This document shows, in pieces, positions 5,998-7,730 of a DNA stretch of 7,730 bases. The notes beneath the pieces were generated by a model, which was not told where the DNA came from, ran no database searches, and worked only from the letters and a program-made list of their open reading frames with translations. A program made the position numbers and the translations under genes. The first letter of the stretch is position 1. Each line of letters opens with the position of its first letter. Source of the stretch: Rhodoferax sp. (GTDB lineage: Bacteria; Pseudomonadota; Gammaproteobacteria; Burkholderiales; Burkholderiaceae); assembly GCA_028292075.1 (NCBI GenBank), contig JAQGNA010000586.1:1-7730 (forward strand), written 5' to 3'.

Positions 5998-6285
5998 ATG
6001 AACAGAAATGCGGTAAGAAACGGCGCTCTGGCGGCGGCTTGCGCGGTGGCGCTCACGGCCTGCGGCGGTGGAGGCGGGGGTGACGGCGGCGGTGGTGGCA
6101 ACACCAATGGTGCCGGCGCGGTGGTGGAAGGCAGCGACGTGCCTGTGGGCGTCGAACAGAGCGTGGGCAGCGTGGTGGCGTTCGCCAAAAGGCTGATCGG
6201 CATGACCAGCGAAAACGGCGAACCGGTGCTGCTGGGCAATGCCAAGCTGGCGACCAGCGAAACCGACAGCCCCGAGGACCTCTGA
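5998..6285 (+). CDS. Small lipoprotein with polyglycine tether
   Basis: This 95-aa protein carries a lipoprotein signal: MNRNAVRNG, a hydrophobic core, and the lipobox LTAC with Cys22 as the predicted lipidated residue. A glycine run follows directly (about 23-34, GGGGGGDGGGGG), a flexible linker often seen in proteobacterial lipoproteins. The remaining 55 residues form a small domain (VEGSDVPVGVEQSVGSVVAF, then AKRLIGMTSENGEPVLLGN) ending in an acidic tail, SETDSPEDL. I recognise no named family. The motif EPVLLGNAKLATSETDSPED suggests a short conserved module rather than random sequence. The start is supported by GAGGAG at 5985-5990. It lies 37 bases after the DUF4331 gene and one base before the next gene, so it belongs to the same operon and is probably a membrane-anchored partner of the DUF4331 protein. 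Confidence 0.88.
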   Translation: MNRNAVRNGALAAACAVALTACGGGGGGDGGGGGNTNGAGAVVEGSDVPVGVEQSVGSVVAFAKRLIGMTSENGEPVLLGNAKLATSETDSPEDL

Positions 6286-6286
6286 G

Positions 6287-7660
6287 ATGCAGCCGCGGTG
6301 GGGCAGGCTTGCGACGACGGTGCTGGGCAGCCAGGGCGTAGCGAGCCTCGCTGTGGTCCTGGCGGTCGCCGCATTCTTTGCCGCACCCGCGGCTGCCGCC
6401 TTGTTGCCGGTGCCTGCGCGCGACGACGAGGTGGTGGAGGTATTGCCGGCTATCACCCGGGTGCGTCCTGCCCAGACACCGGCATCCGCCCTGGCTGGCG
6501 CAGCCGGGTTGGCGGCGCCGGCCAGCCCAGGGGCGGCCGGTGCCACCCACCCGGTTGACCCCCGAATCGCCGCCAGCCTGGCCCGCGAGGCCATCGGTGT
6601 GGCCCGGCAGACCGGCGACGCGCGCTACTGGGGACGTGCGCAGTCTGCGCTGGCGCCCTGGTGGGACAAGCCCGACGCGCCGGTCGATGTGGCGGTTCTT
6701 CAGGCCACCGTGCAGCAGGGGCGCCATGCGTTCCAGCCGGCGCGGGCGGTGCTGCAGGCCGCGCTGGCGCGTGCGCCCGACCATGCGCAGGGTTGGCTCG
6801 ATCTGGCGGCGCTCGAGCGGGTCGAAGCCCGCTATTCACCATCTTTGCTGGCCTGCGAAGCCGTCGCGCGTGCCGGCCAGGCGCTGTATGCGCGCGCCTG
6901 CCAGCTCGAGACGCGGTCGCTGCAAGGCCAGCATCGGCAAGCAACCAGCGGCTTCATGGACATGCTGCATGCGCTGCCCGCGCGGGGCGCGGAAGCCCAG
7001 CGCAGCTGGCTGGGCTCGCTGCTCGCTGAAAACGAAGAACGGGCCGGCCGGTTTGCCGCGGCGCACGCCGCCTATGCGCAAAGCCTGGCCGACGAGCCCG
7101 ACCTCTACACCGCCATCGCCTATGGCGACCTTTTACTGCGGCTCGGCGACAACGCCGGCGCACGCAAGCTGCTGGCCGCACAGCCGCAGACCGATGCCGT
7201 CCTGCTGCGCCTGGCGCTGGCCATGCGCCGGCTCAAGTCGCCCGGCTGGCAGGCGCTGCGCGACGAGCTGCATGCCCGCGAGGCCGCGCTCGGCCGGCGC
7301 GGCGACGACCTCGAACTGCACGACCGCGAGCGCGCGCTGCTGGCGCTTTGGCTCGACGACGCGCCCGCTCGCGCCTTGCCGCTGGCGCTGCGCAACCTCG
7401 GTATCCAGCGTGAGCCGATCGATTGGTGGGTCGCCCTCGAAAGCGCCCGGGCCGCGCAGGACGCCAGCGCCGAAGCCGACCTCCGCAAGCGCCTCGAAGC
7501 GACCGGCCTGCGCGACGCCCGCCTGGCGCCGCTGCCAGCCGGCACGGCACCGCCCGGCAGGCAAGGGCAATCGGGCAAGACTGATAAGACGGACAAGACC
7601 GGCCAGCCAGGCGGCATGGTGCCTGTCTCCCAATCTCTCACAGGACACCCAGCGTCATGA
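6287..7660 (+). CDS. Exported TPR-like repeat protein
   Basis: This 457-aa protein begins with a signal peptide or signal anchor: MQPRWGRLATT, a hydrophobic core at about 17-33, and a possible cut near APAAAA (33-38). Residues 60-90 are Ala/Pro-rich and probably disordered. From about 95 to 410 the sequence is all-helical with the alternating small/large residue pattern of tetratricopeptide repeats, for example GRHAFQPARAVLQAALARAP (145-164) then DHAQGWLDLA, and FAAAHAAYAQSLADEPDLYT (256-275) then AIAYGDLLLRLGD. Such solenoids usually bind other proteins. The C-terminal 40 residues are low complexity and include KTDKTDKTG (431-439). The start is the ATG at 6287, one base after the preceding stop, with GAGGA at 6274-6278. 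The stop overlaps the next start (ATGA). It may scaffold the other envelope proteins of the operon; that is inferred from its place and fold. Confidence 0.87.
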   Translation: MQPRWGRLATTVLGSQGVASLAVVLAVAAFFAAPAAAALLPVPARDDEVVEVLPAITRVRPAQTPASALAGAAGLAAPASPGAAGATHPVDPRIAASLAREAIGVARQTGDARYWGRAQSALAPWWDKPDAPVDVAVLQATVQQGRHAFQPARAVLQAALARAPDHAQGWLDLAALERVEARYSPSLLACEAVARAGQALYARACQLETRSLQGQHRQATSGFMDMLHALPARGAEAQRSWLGSLLAENEERAGRFAAAHAAYAQSLADEPDLYTAIAYGDLLLRLGDNAGARKLLAAQPQTDAVLLRLALAMRRLKSPGWQALRDELHAREAALGRRGDDLELHDRERALLALWLDDAPARALPLALRNLGIQREPIDWWVALESARAAQDASAEADLRKRLEATGLRDARLAPLPAGTAPPGRQGQSGKTDKTDKTGQPGGMVPVSQSLTGHPAS

Positions 7661-7730
7661 TGATGATCACCTGGCGGCGTGTCATCGCCTGCGGACTGTT
7701 GTGGGCCCGGGGCCTGGCTTCGGCCTGGGC
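7657..7730 (+). CDS. Start of an exported protein, cut by the window edge (possibly HupE/UreJ family)
   Basis: Only the first 24 codons and part of the next are present: MMMITWRRVIACGLLWARGL then ASAW. Two arginines followed by a hydrophobic run and an ASAWA-like cleavage site indicate a signal peptide. The first ATG overlaps the stop of the TPR gene (ATGA), so translation is coupled; the next two codons are also ATG, so the exact start is ambiguous. CAGGA at 7641-7645 is a weak ribosome-binding site. From memory, DUF4331 operons of proteobacteria often contain a HupE/UreJ-like membrane protein with such an N-terminus. That identity is a guess, because the diagnostic region lies outside the window. 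Confidence 0.6.
   Translation, partial: MMMITWRRVIACGLLWARGLASAW

Noticed and set aside
4314..6386. 690-codon open frame on the minus strand opposite the DUF4331 operon
   Set aside because: It spans two well-supported plus-strand genes and their gap, lacks a family match, and has biased composition; it is an antisense shadow.

Overview
The window is GC-rich, with dense, short-spaced genes and mirror-image open frames on the opposite strand. The protein families and the TCGTCCTGAGCTTGTCGAAG-type repeats at the left edge suggest a betaproteobacterium, most likely Burkholderiales (Comamonadaceae-like). This is inferred from style and family resemblance; there is no rRNA or other marker to prove it.

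Left part (1-2037). Four tandem copies of a dispersed intergenic repeat (period 43-44 bp) lie upstream of a plus-strand pair: an alpha/beta hydrolase (265-1173) and, six bases later, queF (1180-2037), the long-type reductase that makes preQ1 in queuosine synthesis. The queF stop codon lies inside a small 16-bp-period duplication. A separate plus-strand gene (2176-2574) encodes a small secreted DUF305 protein of the copper-associated type.

Right part (2652-7730). This is one regulatory and secretory module. On the minus strand lie an ECF sigma factor (3445-4020) and its RskA-type membrane anti-sigma factor (2652-3434), coupled by a 10-base gap. Divergent from them on the plus strand lies a tight operon: a secreted 543-aa DUF4331 protein (4329-5960), a 95-aa lipoprotein with a polyglycine tether (5998-6285), a 457-aa exported TPR-like protein (6287-7660), and the start of a further exported protein (7657 onward, cut by the window edge, possibly HupE/UreJ-like).

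The most informative finding is in the divergent intergenic region. The same two-part motif, TGAATCC-N16-CGTA (more fully TGAATCC-N14-CGCGTA), occurs once on each strand. The two copies are back to back, with their TGAATCC boxes 10 bp apart and each pointing at one operon. This is what a pair of identical ECF promoters would look like: the sigma factor would transcribe both its own operon and the DUF4331 operon. The module is then an autoregulated, membrane-signalled switch for a set of cell-envelope proteins. The function of those proteins, and the signal sensed, are not apparent from the sequence. Two further symmetric elements, a 16-bp perfect palindrome in the sigma leader and a hairpin-forming repeat in the DUF4331 leader, may add control.
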